Below, piece by piece: positions 8,263-17,084 of a stretch of DNA of 64,000 bases (within the stretch, counting starts at the first letter, position 1; each line of letters starts with the position of its first letter). This DNA is from JACMRI01 sp043778625 (lineage in GTDB: Bacteria; Bacteroidota; Bacteroidia; UBA4408). The notes under the pieces are model-generated. The model was not told the DNA's origin and did not search any database. It worked only from the letters and a program-made list of their open reading frames with translations. Location of the stretch: contig JAYWFU010000001.1 in assembly GCA_043778625.1 (NCBI GenBank), positions 42,268 through 106,267 of the forward strand. The letters run 5' to 3'. The position numbers and the translations under genes are program-made.

Positions 8263-9684
8263 GTGTCCACTATAAAAAAACTTGCCTCACAAACATTACT
8301 TTACGGCCTTAGTAGCATACTACCTCGTGTACTCAACTACTTGCTAGTGCCACTACACACACGAGTGTTAGTTAATGCTGATTTTGGAGTAATGACCAAA
8401 CTCTACGCCTATGTAGCGTTTATGGTAGTACTATTAACTTATGGTATGGAAACCGCCTATTTTAATTTTAGCAGAACTGACGAACATAACGAGGAGCAGG
8501 TGTTTAGTACTGCATTAATAGCACACATAACTACTTCAGTACTGTTTTTTATAGGAGTATTGTTTTTTTTACCGTCGTTGGCATATGGCATGCGAGTAGG
8601 CAACCATACCGACTACGTGCTTTATTTTGCAGCAATACTTGCCCTTGATGCTGTTACGGCATTGCCGTTTGCTCGCTTACGTAAGCAAAACAAAGCACTA
8701 ACATTTGCAAGCATTAAACTAATTAATGTAGGTGTTAACATAGGGCTTAACATATTGTTTTTATTAGTTTTTCCACACTTTGGCATATTAACTAACGTAG
8801 ACAGCGTTGCCTTTATATTTATTGCTAACCTAATAGCAAGTGGTATTACTTTGTTGTTGCTATTGCCGCAGTATTCAATTACTTGGGTGTTTGATAAAGT
8901 ATTGTTCCGTAAAATGTTAGTGTATGCACTACCGCTATTAGTAGCGGGTTTGGCAGGTATGGTTAACGAAACTATTGATAGGGCGTTAATGGATAGATTG
9001 CTCCCAAGTACCGTTAATATTGGTGTAGAAACGGGTAACTACGGTGCGTGTTATAAGTTGGCAATGCTTATGAGTATATTTATACAAGCGTATAGGTTTG
9101 CTGCCGAACCATTTTTCTTTAATAGTAAACTTGATACTGATACCCGTACAAACCTTGCTGTTACTACAAAATATTTGTTTGTAATATGCTTATTTATTTT
9201 TTTGGGCATACAATTTAATTTGTCGTGGATTAAATATTTTGTAGGCCAAAGTTATTGGGGCGGATTAATTATTGTGCCTTATTTATTATTAGCCTATGTG
9301 TTTTTTGCTTTATATACTAATTTAAGTATGTGGTTTAAACTCAATAATAAAACCCATTTTGGGGCATTATTTGCCATTGGTGGTGCGGTTTTAACCATTG
9401 CAGGTAACTTAGTATTAATACCTCGATTTGGCATTGTTGGTGCGGCTTACACCACATTAATGTGTTACACATTAATGTGTGTAGCGTGCGTTGTACTAGG
9501 GCAATATTACTACACCTTGCCCATTGATTGGCGTACACTAATTTATTATGCCTGCATAACAATTGTTATATATGGTATTTATATACTGCTTGCGCCTAGT
9601 TTACTTGTTAATTGGTTGTTACTAATAGCCTACGCTGTACTTGTGTTGCTTAACGAACGTAAAAATATTAGCAAATTAGCGTAA
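8263..9684 (+). CDS. Oligosaccharide flippase family protein (Wzx-like)
   Basis: 473 residues with about 12-14 hydrophobic segments. It starts at GTG and opens with TLLYGLSSILPRVLNYLLVPLHT, the hallmark of Wzx/RfbX polysaccharide biosynthesis flippases, followed later by YALPLLVAGLAGMVNETIDR, a conserved mid-protein segment of the family. It should translocate lipid-linked glycans across the inner membrane for capsule, O-antigen or exopolysaccharide assembly. No glycosyltransferase neighbours occur here, so its glycan is unknown. Near 9453-9483 there is an in-frame 15-base duplication (TLMCY then TLMCV) built from a palindromic CACATTAATGTG core. The following 237 bases hold no gene that I can see. 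Confidence 0.9.
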   Translation: MSTIKKLASQTLLYGLSSILPRVLNYLLVPLHTRVLVNADFGVMTKLYAYVAFMVVLLTYGMETAYFNFSRTDEHNEEQVFSTALIAHITTSVLFFIGVLFFLPSLAYGMRVGNHTDYVLYFAAILALDAVTALPFARLRKQNKALTFASIKLINVGVNIGLNILFLLVFPHFGILTNVDSVAFIFIANLIASGITLLLLLPQYSITWVFDKVLFRKMLVYALPLLVAGLAGMVNETIDRALMDRLLPSTVNIGVETGNYGACYKLAMLMSIFIQAYRFAAEPFFFNSKLDTDTRTNLAVTTKYLFVICLFIFLGIQFNLSWIKYFVGQSYWGGLIIVPYLLLAYVFFALYTNLSMWFKLNNKTHFGALFAIGGAVLTIAGNLVLIPRFGIVGAAYTTLMCYTLMCVACVVLGQYYYTLPIDWRTLIYYACITIVIYGIYILLAPSLLVNWLLLIAYAVLVLLNERKNISKLA

Positions 9685-9921
9685 CAAGTACCAGTTGTGT
9701 ATGGTTTTGATTCAACGGACAGTGAGTAGACGCTAAGCCTTTAAATAACTTCATTGCCTAAATCTTAAACAGATTTTAATTATAGCTTCGCTAGTAACAA
9801 AAGATAATGCTACAAATTAACACTGCTTAAAAAATTAATAATTTGTTAATATTGCACACTATATATTTAAACTTTATTTGTAATAGTATTTTTTAACTTA
9901 ATTAAAAACACGCCATTAAAC

Positions 9922-11322
9922 ATGTTTGACTTACCATTATCACTTACTATTTTATTACTTGTATGTTTGCTTTGTGCCATAGCGTTTGAATTTGTAAACG
10001 GCTTTCACGATACGGCTAATGCAGTAGCTACGGTTATTTATACCAACTCGTTAAAACCTAACATAGCTGTAGTGTGGAGCGGTATATGTAACTTTATAGG
10101 TGTGTTTAGCGGAGGTATAGCAGTGGCTATGGGTATTGTAAATTTATTACCCGTTGAAGCATTAGTTGATGCCAATATAATGCACAGTGTAGCCATGGTA
10201 TTAGCACTATTGTTAAGTGCTATTATTTGGAATTTAGGCACGTGGTACGTGGGCTTGCCAGCATCAAGTTCGCATGCATTAATAGGTTCGATACTAGGTG
10301 TTGGTGTGGCACTAACATTTATGCCGGGTAGTTCGGGTGCGGCAGTTAACTGGAGTAAAGCCCAAGAAATTGGTTTGTCGTTATTACTATCGCCGTTGTT
10401 TGGTTTTGCGTGTGCTATATTTATGATGTTTATTTTTAAACGATTTATTAAAAACGATTTTATATTTAAAGAAGCTGATAAAGAAAAAGAACCACCAATG
10501 TGGGTGCGTGCTATATTAATTACTACGTGCTCGTTGGTTAGTTTTTTTCATGGTAGTAACGATGGGCAAAAAGGAGTAGGCTTGGTAATGCTTATTTTAA
10601 TTGGTATTGTACCCGCTTACTTTGCTATTGATGGCTCGGTGGAATTACAAAATACTAAAGCATCTATTGAGCACATACACCTATTGGTAGTTAAGGCAGA
10701 TACTATTGGGCTGTCGGCCAAGGAGATAAAAACACACAAGGAAATTGTAGCTAAATGTATTGAAGCTGAAGCGTTAATAAGCACTAACATTGATGCGAGC
10801 GCATTACCTAAAGACCAACGTTTTGCTGTGCGTAGTACCATTGTTAAAATAACTAAAGGTTGCGAAAAGTTAGTAAAAGGAGGTAATCTAAGCCTTAGCG
10901 ATAATGACACTAAAGACTTAACCGCCACCATTAAAACCACTCGCACCGCTACCGATTATGCCCCTAAATGGGTAATAGTAATGATATCGCTCTCGTTAGG
11001 GCTAGGAACAATGATAGGCTGGAAACGTATTGTAAAAACTATTGGCGAAAAAATTGGTAAGCAACACATGAGTTATGCGCAAGGCGCAAGTGCAGAAATT
11101 GTGGCTTCGCTCACCATTGGTTTATCCACCGGACTGGGCTTACCTGTAAGCACTACGCACGTGCTGTCAAGCGGTATAGCGGGTAGTATGGTGGCTAAAA
11201 AAGGATTGAAAAATTTACAACCAAAAACTATTAAAAACATATTGTTGGCATGGGTACTTACCTTGCCTGTAACCATGCTACTTTCGGGGTTATTGTTTTT
11301 ATTATTTAGAGCAATATTATAG
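9922..11322 (+). CDS. Inorganic phosphate transporter, PiT family
   Basis: 466 residues, inner-membrane. The duplicated PiT signature is visible: GFHDTANAVAT near residues 27-37 and FFHGSNDGQKGVG in the middle, corresponding to the GANDVANA-type motifs that bind phosphate and cation. VSTTHVLSSGIAGSM near the C-terminus is also family-typical. Between the two membrane halves (about residues 235-340) is a soluble helical insertion of about 100 residues, a known feature of many Bacteroidota PiT proteins. It imports phosphate as a metal-phosphate complex or by H+/Na+ symport. The gene appears monocistronic and is followed by an AT-rich palindrome. Confidence 0.92.
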   Translation: MFDLPLSLTILLLVCLLCAIAFEFVNGFHDTANAVATVIYTNSLKPNIAVVWSGICNFIGVFSGGIAVAMGIVNLLPVEALVDANIMHSVAMVLALLLSAIIWNLGTWYVGLPASSSHALIGSILGVGVALTFMPGSSGAAVNWSKAQEIGLSLLLSPLFGFACAIFMMFIFKRFIKNDFIFKEADKEKEPPMWVRAILITTCSLVSFFHGSNDGQKGVGLVMLILIGIVPAYFAIDGSVELQNTKASIEHIHLLVVKADTIGLSAKEIKTHKEIVAKCIEAEALISTNIDASALPKDQRFAVRSTIVKITKGCEKLVKGGNLSLSDNDTKDLTATIKTTRTATDYAPKWVIVMISLSLGLGTMIGWKRIVKTIGEKIGKQHMSYAQGASAEIVASLTIGLSTGLGLPVSTTHVLSSGIAGSMVAKKGLKNLQPKTIKNILLAWVLTLPVTMLLSGLLFLLFRAIL

Positions 11323-11349
11323 TTAGGGATTAAATAATTGTATGTGTTT

Positions 11350-11379
11350 TTTAACTAACGTACATTTACGTTAGTTAAA
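11350..11379 (+). terminator. Perfect 13-bp inverted repeat after PiT gene
   Basis: Arms TTTAACTAACGTA and TACGTTAGTTAAA are separated by CATT. It lies 28 bases after the PiT stop and 21 bases before the TPR gene. It could be a weak terminator or an operator of the TPR gene; it is AT-rich and lacks a long U-tract. Confidence 0.45.
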
Positions 11380-11399
11380 TTTAACCTTAGTAATTTCGT

Positions 11400-11996
11400 A
11401 TGAAATCCACTTTATTATTTATTCATTTACTAGGCGTTATTCATTGTGTTGGGCAATCTACCGATGAACTAATGAAGAATGGTAACACTCAATTTAGTGT
11501 AGGTAATTACACCGCTGCACTGCCTTACTTTGAACAAGCAAGCGTACAGCAGGTTGCTAAAGCCAATTTTATGGTGGGTTTATGCCTGTATAATTTAACT
11601 AATTACAAAGAGGCTAATAAGTATTTTGATGTTGAACTAAGTAAGGATAGTACTTGCGCACAAGCTTATTATTTTAAGGCGTTAATAGCGGCATCAACAC
11701 TTAGTGTAGCGGTATTAATTATTAATAAAGCTATAGCCTTACAACCTACAAATAATGCGTATTTATTAGCTAAGGCCAACTTGTATTATAGGCATAATAA
11801 CTACACCGAAGCTTTACTTAACTACACCCAGTTATTGGCACTTAACAACACTATTGACGATGCGCATTACAAGCTAGGCTATTGTAAGTTATACATTAAC
11901 GACACCCTAGGCGCATGCCAAAGCTGGCGTAAAATAAGCGAGTTAGACGACTTTGAAAACGAAGCGCAAATTACACAATGGTGTGCAACTAGGTAA
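11400..11996 (+). CDS. Tetratricopeptide repeat protein, exported
   Basis: 198 residues with a hydrophobic N-terminal export segment (MKSTLLFIHLLGVIHCVGQ) and at least three TPR-like helical pairs, for example GNYTAALPYFEQAS, TNYKEANKYFDVEL and NNYTEALLNYTQLL. Such proteins act as protein-protein scaffolds in the periplasm or outer membrane of Bacteroidota. The partner is unknown. Its 3' end converges on mtgA, with 21 bases between the two stops. Confidence 0.78.
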   Translation: MKSTLLFIHLLGVIHCVGQSTDELMKNGNTQFSVGNYTAALPYFEQASVQQVAKANFMVGLCLYNLTNYKEANKYFDVELSKDSTCAQAYYFKALIAASTLSVAVLIINKAIALQPTNNAYLLAKANLYYRHNNYTEALLNYTQLLALNNTIDDAHYKLGYCKLYINDTLGACQSWRKISELDDFENEAQITQWCATR

Positions 11997-12017
11997 TTAT
12001 GTAATTAAAAAAAACGC

Positions 12018-12779
12018 TTACTTTTTAGTGTCAAGTTCCACCTCCTCTTCGGGTTCGGCTTCGTTAAATAATTGGTCGGTTACACCTGTGCGTAAGTAAT
12101 TCATTTGGCGTACAATCCAGTTTTTTCGCTTATCAATATAACCTGTGCGCTTACTTGCATTCCACTTAATAGGGTTGGGCAATATTGCTGCTATGCTTGC
12201 ACACTCGCTTGCGGAGAGTTGCTTAGCATTTTTGTTAAAATAATAGTGTGCCGCAGCATCGGTGCCATACACGCCACGCCCCATTTCTATTACGTTTAGG
12301 TACACCTCAATAATTCTATCTTTACTCCACAGCAACTCTATAAGCGCAGTAAAATAAACCTCTAAACCCTTACGTAACCAAGTACGTCCTTGCCACAAAA
12401 ATACGTTTTTGGCAGTTTGTTGGCTAATGGTTGAAGCCCCTTTTACTTTTTTGCCGTTTTTCTTTTTGTTGTATTCCAATGCTTTTTGTATGGCTTTTAC
12501 ATCAAAACCATAGTGGTCTAAAAACAATTGGTCTTCACTAGCCACTACTGCCAAAGGCATATCGGGGCTCATAGCGGTAAGTGGTACCCAGTTTTTTTTG
12601 AATTGCGCATTATCTTGTTCAATGTACCGCTGTATCATTAGCGGAGTTAGTGGCACGGGCACAAACCGGTACACTAGCGTTAAACCAATAGTTACTACAA
12701 AAAATAAAAGTAGGGCGCGTACCACAATAGTACGTATGCGTTGTAATAGTGTGCGCATTAGCAAAAAATTAAGTAGCAT
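12018..12779 (-). CDS. mtgA: Monofunctional biosynthetic peptidoglycan transglycosylase
   Basis: 253 residues: one N-terminal membrane anchor (VRALLLFFVVTIGLTLVY), then a family-51 glycosyltransferase domain. The visible GT51 motifs are ASEDQLFLDHYGFD (catalytic Glu), GASTISQQTAKN, WLRKGLEVYFTALIE, KDRIIEVYLNVIEMG and the closing ASIAAILPNP. It polymerises lipid II into glycan strands on the periplasmic side and has no transpeptidase domain. The gene is the last of a tight minus-strand operon, two bases after the CNNM/CorC gene. An alternative start seven codons downstream (MRTLLQ) is possible. Confidence 0.93.
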   Translation of the reverse strand: MLLNFLLMRTLLQRIRTIVVRALLLFFVVTIGLTLVYRFVPVPLTPLMIQRYIEQDNAQFKKNWVPLTAMSPDMPLAVVASEDQLFLDHYGFDVKAIQKALEYNKKKNGKKVKGASTISQQTAKNVFLWQGRTWLRKGLEVYFTALIELLWSKDRIIEVYLNVIEMGRGVYGTDAAAHYYFNKNAKQLSASECASIAAILPNPIKWNASKRTGYIDKRKNWIVRQMNYLRTGVTDQLFNEAEPEEEVELDTKK

Positions 12780-12781
12780 TA

Positions 12782-14044
12782 TTATTTATCAATATTCAGT
12801 TTTACGAGTTCAATTCGTTTTTGTGAAACGGACAAAATTGTAAAAATAAAATTACCCACACGTATCACATCGTTTTTTTGAGGTATGCTCTGCGAATGGT
12901 GTATAATAAGCCCTGCAAGTGTTTCGTATTTAATATTGTTGGGTAATTTTAACGCGTATTTTTCGTTGAGATAATCAATTTCTAATCGGCTCGAAAATAC
13001 ATATTCTTTTTCGTTTATGGTACGTTCTATGGGCATATCATCGTCGTGTTCGTCCTCTACATCGCCTACAATTTCTTCAATAATATCTTCGGTTGTTATT
13101 AAGCCCGCAGTACCACCAAATTCATCTAATACTATGGCAACACTACGTCGTTGTTGTAGCATGAGTGTAAGGGTTTCTTGTGCCGACTTACTTTCGGGTA
13201 CTATAACCACTGGCAACATTAGGGCTTTGAGTTGTGTAGGCTTGCTAAATAATTCTAACGAATGCACATAGCCAATAATATTATCAATACTATCGCGGTA
13301 TAGTATTATTTTGCTAAAACCAGTGTCGGCAAATTTGCGTTGCAAAGTTTCAATATCCGAATTTACTTCAATACCAGCAATTTCGGTACGTGGCACCATA
13401 CAATCGCGGGCTTTTAATTGCGAAAACACTAATGCGTTTTGAAATATTTTTACCTCATGATCCACATTATTATTGTTAGCATCGGCAGTGTTGTTTACGG
13501 TGTTCAAATAATTTTCTAAATCAACTTTGCCAAAACTTAATTGCTGTGCTGTGTGCGAACTACCTGCAAATCTGTTAATGATAAACTCCGAAATATTCAT
13601 AGTAATAAATACTAACGGGTACAATAGGTAATAAATTATAATAAACGGTATTGCAAAAATATGTAACGTAAAATTAGGATTAATACTAAACAAGGATTTA
13701 GGTATATACTCTGCCGTAAGTAGTATAAATACAGTGGATAGCGCTATTTTTATTACAAATATTATTGGCGCAGAATGTATAAATTGTTCAATTATTGGTT
13801 CGAGATATTCCTCAGAATAAATACCATAAATAACAATTGAAATACAATTGCCCAATAGCGTAGTGCTTATAAAACGTGAGGGGTGCTTAATAAAATTAGA
13901 AAATATTTTGGCCGATAAAACGCCTTGATTTTTATCTAATTCTATTTTGAGTTTGTTAGCCGTTAAAAAAGCAATTTCTAAACCCGAAAAAAAAGCACAT
14001 GTAATAAGCGTTAATAGTATTATAAATAAAGGGTTGTGGAGCAT
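12782..14044 (-). CDS. Hemolysin family / CNNM-CBS-CorC domain membrane protein
   Basis: 420 residues: a CNNM (DUF21) membrane domain with four hydrophobic segments (about 1-185), paired CBS domains (about 205-320, including CMVPRTEI at the start and VVLDEFGGTAGLITTEDIIEEIVG at the end), and a CorC/HlyC transporter-associated C-terminal domain. The family includes bacterial CorC/MpfA magnesium exporters and the gliding-associated GldE branch. Magnesium or other cation efflux is the family expectation, but this member could be GldE-like. It belongs to the coaX-lptC operon. Confidence 0.87.
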   Translation of the reverse strand: MLHNPLFIILLTLITCAFFSGLEIAFLTANKLKIELDKNQGVLSAKIFSNFIKHPSRFISTTLLGNCISIVIYGIYSEEYLEPIIEQFIHSAPIIFVIKIALSTVFILLTAEYIPKSLFSINPNFTLHIFAIPFIIIYYLLYPLVFITMNISEFIINRFAGSSHTAQQLSFGKVDLENYLNTVNNTADANNNNVDHEVKIFQNALVFSQLKARDCMVPRTEIAGIEVNSDIETLQRKFADTGFSKIILYRDSIDNIIGYVHSLELFSKPTQLKALMLPVVIVPESKSAQETLTLMLQQRRSVAIVLDEFGGTAGLITTEDIIEEIVGDVEDEHDDDMPIERTINEKEYVFSSRLEIDYLNEKYALKLPNNIKYETLAGLIIHHSQSIPQKNDVIRVGNFIFTILSVSQKRIELVKLNIDK

Positions 14045-14057
14045 AAGCTATACGTTA

Positions 14058-14255
14058 TTATGAGGGTGTATTTATGTAATATTTGTGCTGACGGTTTAAG
14101 TTTATCTTAAACATAACTACTCCTATTAGTACTATTGCAAAAAAGAAAAAACTATCTTTCCATTGCCCTAACGCAGCGTAATATACGCCAGTACATAGTG
14201 CAAATAGGGCTATGCCTAGCCAAATATATTTCATAATTAGTAGTGTTTTTTTCAT
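14058..14255 (-). CDS. Small membrane protein, 65 aa
   Basis: Two hydrophobic segments (YIWLGIALFALCTGVYYAAL and FFFFAIVLIGVVMFKI) separated by a short loop GQWKDS, with basic residues at both ends. It lies seven bases after lptC and 13 bases before the CorC-like gene on the same strand, so it is very likely an expressed operon member. I recognise no family. Confidence 0.65.
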   Translation of the reverse strand: MKKTLLIMKYIWLGIALFALCTGVYYAALGQWKDSFFFFAIVLIGVVMFKINLNRQHKYYINTPS

Positions 14256-14262
14256 GGCTAAT

Positions 14263-14832
14263 TTATTGTGTTACTGTACTATCGTTGTTATCCACATTCA
14301 GGTTAATAAACCCTGTAGGGCGTAGTATATGATACTTACTAAATGATTGGTTGGACTCTAATCCTTGCCCAAATATTATTTGGTCTTTGGTGCGTATTTT
14401 CACAAATGCGTCCGACGTTATTTTGTCGCGCTCTTGGTCCCATATCATGTGTTCGGTATTTAATTGGTCGCCTTTTTCGTTTATTACTATTACGTTATTG
14501 CGTGCCTCTACATAGTTTTTTTTATTGGGCTTTACTGCGTACTTAGCACTCATGCGAGTAGTTTCCTTTAAATCATCGTCGTACAATATGGCTAATATTC
14601 CGCTCTTAAATTCGGTATAGGGTTTTTCGCCTTCATAATCTTCAATTATAGGCGCAGTAATTTTTGCTCTTACATGGCCGCTATCGCTGTATATAATTTC
14701 GGCATTAATAACACGGTTAGCTGCCTCGCTACTTTTATGGGTAAGTGCCTTAACTTGCTTAGTGCTGTTGGTGCAGCCAATTAGTAGCAAGTTAATAAGT
14801 AACGTAATAAAAATAAAATAGCGCACGTGCAT
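14263..14832 (-). CDS. lptC: LPS export ABC transporter periplasmic protein LptC
   Basis: 189 residues with a lipoprotein-like or anchor N-terminus (LLINLLLIGCTN). The LptC fold is shown by repeated beta-strands: IIYSDSGHVRAKITAPIIEDY, followed by the MSAKYAVKPNKKNYVEARNNVIVINEKGDQLNTEHMIWDQ pattern, DKITSDAFVKI and IIFGQGLESNQSF, here quoted in parts. LptC passes LPS from the LptB2FG transporter to LptA across the periplasm. Its gene start overlaps the stop of the preceding outer-membrane protein gene by one base, indicating translational coupling. Confidence 0.85.
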   Translation of the reverse strand: MHVRYFIFITLLINLLLIGCTNSTKQVKALTHKSSEAANRVINAEIIYSDSGHVRAKITAPIIEDYEGEKPYTEFKSGILAILYDDDLKETTRMSAKYAVKPNKKNYVEARNNVIVINEKGDQLNTEHMIWDQERDKITSDAFVKIRTKDQIIFGQGLESNQSFSKYHILRPTGFINLNVDNNDSTVTQ

Positions 14833-16112
14833 TAATCTACCTTAGGTTTTATAAACCAAATATCATTTAGCAATACTGCTATTGATATACTGTGGTACGT
14901 ATCTTTTGATGTAGTTAATAACTTACGGCTACCAATAGTATAGGCTATATTAAGGCTCGAAACACTACGAGGCAAGGGCATGCCCAAACTTACGGTTGCG
15001 CTATAATCGTTAAATGATTTAGCGTAATACCACTGTTGTACCGCTAACTTAGCTCCCATACGTAAATTGTTGCGTATTTTACGCCCGTTTTGTGGGTTGT
15101 AAATAAATGCTGTACTTATAGTTTTACTGTCGTAAAACGGAGTAGCTTTAGTACCAAAAGTTGATGTTTTCCAAGCGGTTGATGTGTAATTAAGCGACAT
15201 ATAATATTTGTCGGCATCTAGCATTGATGCATGCTTTATACCATAGGCTATACCAATGGTAAACGTGCTAGGAATTATAGTGTGCGAAGCTTGATTACTT
15301 GCCGTGGCTACAGTATCTTTGTATACAAAAGTAGTACCGCTAGTAGTATAGGATATTAACTCGTTATTTACCACAGTTTTAGCATTAGTTTCGAGTGTAA
15401 AAGCAGTGCCAAAATAAATAGTACGTAAAGCTTTAGGTATAATTTGTGCTTGCACACCTAGCGTAGCATTAGCACCAGTGTAGTAGGACGATTGCTTGTA
15501 CAGCGCGCCAAATTTTTGAGTGTTTTTTAAATAGTCGTTGCGCTGTTGGTGTAGCACCTCGCCAAACAACGCATTAATGTTAAACCCTGAGCTTAGTTTA
15601 AACGTAGAGTCATTAACAAACTTATAGCTTAAGCCCAATGTGCCTCTGTTAATGCCGCCCTTGCCTGCGTTAGTGTATTGCACAGAATCGCCCGCTACAT
15701 CAACCGAATTAGTAACGCCCGCATACCCCATGCGTGAGTAAGGCATATAAGCTATTACAGCGCCTAACCCTTTAGTAGTGGGCATTGCCAAGCTAAATTG
15801 TTTAAATTCGGTTTTGCTATAATTTAATTTGCCAGCATTAGTGTTGTACTGGTGTATATCGGTGCCTAAGTTGGCTTCAAAAGTAGTGTAGCGCATCATG
15901 GAGTAACTTGCAGGGTTTTCAATATTGGCTGCGTTTAACCAACTACTTACCCCACCCGCACCAGTGGCGGTGTTTATAAAACCAATGTTAGTATACGGCT
16001 CACCTATGCCCAATTGTGATACTGGCGACACTACTTGTTGCGCATAACTATTGTTTGCAGCGGTTACTGATAGTAGCATAAGTACTATAATTGGGGTTAT
16101 TATTTTAATCAC
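14832..16112 (-). CDS. Putative outer-membrane beta-barrel protein
   Basis: 426 residues with a signal peptide ending NNSYAQ, then SQLGIGEPYTNIGFINTATG, an opening shared by many Bacteroidota outer-membrane proteins related to the FadL/PorP-like class. Alternating hydrophobic beta-strands continue to the C-terminus. It overlaps coaX by four bases and lptC by one, so it is embedded in a conserved operon with LPS-transport and CoA genes. Its function is unknown. Confidence 0.75.
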   Translation of the reverse strand: MIKIITPIIVLMLLSVTAANNSYAQQVVSPVSQLGIGEPYTNIGFINTATGAGGVSSWLNAANIENPASYSMMRYTTFEANLGTDIHQYNTNAGKLNYSKTEFKQFSLAMPTTKGLGAVIAYMPYSRMGYAGVTNSVDVAGDSVQYTNAGKGGINRGTLGLSYKFVNDSTFKLSSGFNINALFGEVLHQQRNDYLKNTQKFGALYKQSSYYTGANATLGVQAQIIPKALRTIYFGTAFTLETNAKTVVNNELISYTTSGTTFVYKDTVATASNQASHTIIPSTFTIGIAYGIKHASMLDADKYYMSLNYTSTAWKTSTFGTKATPFYDSKTISTAFIYNPQNGRKIRNNLRMGAKLAVQQWYYAKSFNDYSATVSLGMPLPRSVSSLNIAYTIGSRKLLTTSKDTYHSISIAVLLNDIWFIKPKVD

Positions 16113-16834
16113 GAGTTTAAATTTAAAATGTAATTGAGTCCTTTTACTAAAAGTAATTCATCTGCGAATATCTTATTTTTTAAGTGTTTTTCAAAATAAG
16201 AACTATCACCTCCTGTAAGTAGTACTTTTAAGTGCGAATATTGTGCAGTGTAGTAATTAATAAAACTATCAATTTCGGCAACAGCACCTAGCTGTGCGCC
16301 AGTGTTAATGCAGGTTTCGGTAGTTGTGCCCACTAAAGTAGCATAGTTATTATTTAGGCTAAGTAACGGTAGTTTAGCCGTATAATCGTGCATGCTTTGA
16401 TACCGTAATCGCACGCCTGGCGAAATAGCACCACCCAAATAGGCGTTATTATCGTTTGTAAAATTGTATTTGATACATGTACCTATATCAATAGTAAGCA
16501 CATTGTTATTAGGGTAGTGCGTATAGCCACCTACTGCTGCAGCAAGCCTATCGCTGCCCAAAGTACTGGCCGATTGATAGTGGTTAGCAATAGGTAGTTT
16601 TAGTGTGTTTTGAAACAAGAGCGCATTAATATTAAATTGATGCAACTGCTCCATTAATTCATTAGCATTACCTTTAACGGTGCTTACAATGGCGTTAGTA
16701 ATAGAATACTGTTGCGTTATAGTTGAACTCAAACACTCGTTTAAAGAATTATATGTACTGTACTGTAAGCATTGATTTTGCTCAAAAATAGCCACTTTTA
16801 AACGGGTGTTGCCAGCATCAATAATTAAATTCAT
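16109..16834 (-). CDS. coaX: Type III pantothenate kinase
   Basis: 241 residues. It phosphorylates pantothenate in the first step of coenzyme A synthesis. Visible signatures are the N-terminal phosphate-binding loop IIDAGNTRLKVAIF, GSDRLAAAVGGY, and the second ATP/pantothenate motif TIDIGTCIKYNF followed by GGAISPGVRLR. It is the first gene of the minus-strand envelope operon and is divergent from tRNA-Phe. It overlaps the following outer-membrane protein gene by four bases. Confidence 0.93.
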   Translation of the reverse strand: MNLIIDAGNTRLKVAIFEQNQCLQYSTYNSLNECLSSTITQQYSITNAIVSTVKGNANELMEQLHQFNINALLFQNTLKLPIANHYQSASTLGSDRLAAAVGGYTHYPNNNVLTIDIGTCIKYNFTNDNNAYLGGAISPGVRLRYQSMHDYTAKLPLLSLNNNYATLVGTTTETCINTGAQLGAVAEIDSFINYYTAQYSHLKVLLTGGDSSYFEKHLKNKIFADELLLVKGLNYILNLNS

Positions 16835-16854
16835 TAAATATATATTAAATATTT

Positions 16855-16883
16855 TTTGAAATTACAAAATAATACTACATTTG
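16855..16883 (+). promoter_or_regulatory. Bacteroidota promoter of tRNA-Phe
   Basis: A -33-like TTTG at 16855-16858 and a perfect -7 TACATTTG at 16876-16883 are separated by 17 bases. The tRNA begins 33 bases after the -7 box. This is one of the clearest promoters in the window. Confidence 0.65.
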
Positions 16884-16915
16884 TATCACCAATTTATAAC
16901 AAAAAAAGGTCTGCT

Positions 16916-16988
16916 GGTGCCTTAGCTCAGTTGGTAGAGCAAAGGACTGAAAATCCTTGTGTCCCTGGTTCGATTCCTGGAGGCACCA
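16916..16988 (+). tRNA. tRNA-Phe (GAA)
   Basis: A 73-nt cloverleaf. The acceptor stem is GGTGCCT/AGGCACC with discriminator A, and no CCA is encoded. The D-arm is GCTC/GAGC around AGTTGGTA. The anticodon stem AAGGA/TCCTT has the loop CTGAAAA, giving anticodon GAA. The variable loop is GTGTC and the T-loop TTCGATT. The T-stem reads CCTGG on both sides, leaving a central U-U opposition. It decodes phenylalanine codons. Confidence 0.97.
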
Positions 16989-16992
16989 CTCC

Positions 16993-17031
16993 AAGGGAAG
17001 AAACTGAAAATTCAGTTCTCTTCCCTTTTTT
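16993..17031 (+). terminator. Rho-independent terminator of tRNA-Phe
   Basis: The arms AAGGGAAGAA-ACTGAA and TTCAGT-TCTCTTCCCTT pair with one bulge and run into a T-tract (17024-17031). It lies five bases after the tRNA. Confidence 0.8.
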
Positions 17032-17054
17032 ATATTGATTCAAAGGCTTAATGG

Positions 17055-17084
17055 TAGTGCCAACATGTTACTAGTATTTATAAA
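17055..17084 (+). repeat. 30-bp repeat, left copy of a direct pair
   Basis: This copy matches 17660-17689 at 26 of 30 positions; all four differences are transitions. The core reads TAGTGCCAACATGTTACTAG and can form an imperfect hairpin. The two copies bracket the orphan KPKS ORF and the small membrane gene. Confidence 0.7.

Noticed and set aside
12598..12843. Plus-strand 81-codon frame across the mtgA/CorC-like boundary
   Set aside because: It overlaps two well-supported minus-strand genes and has no coding signature.
16856..17038. Open frame spanning tRNA-Phe
   Set aside because: It runs through the tRNA and its terminator and is therefore not a gene.
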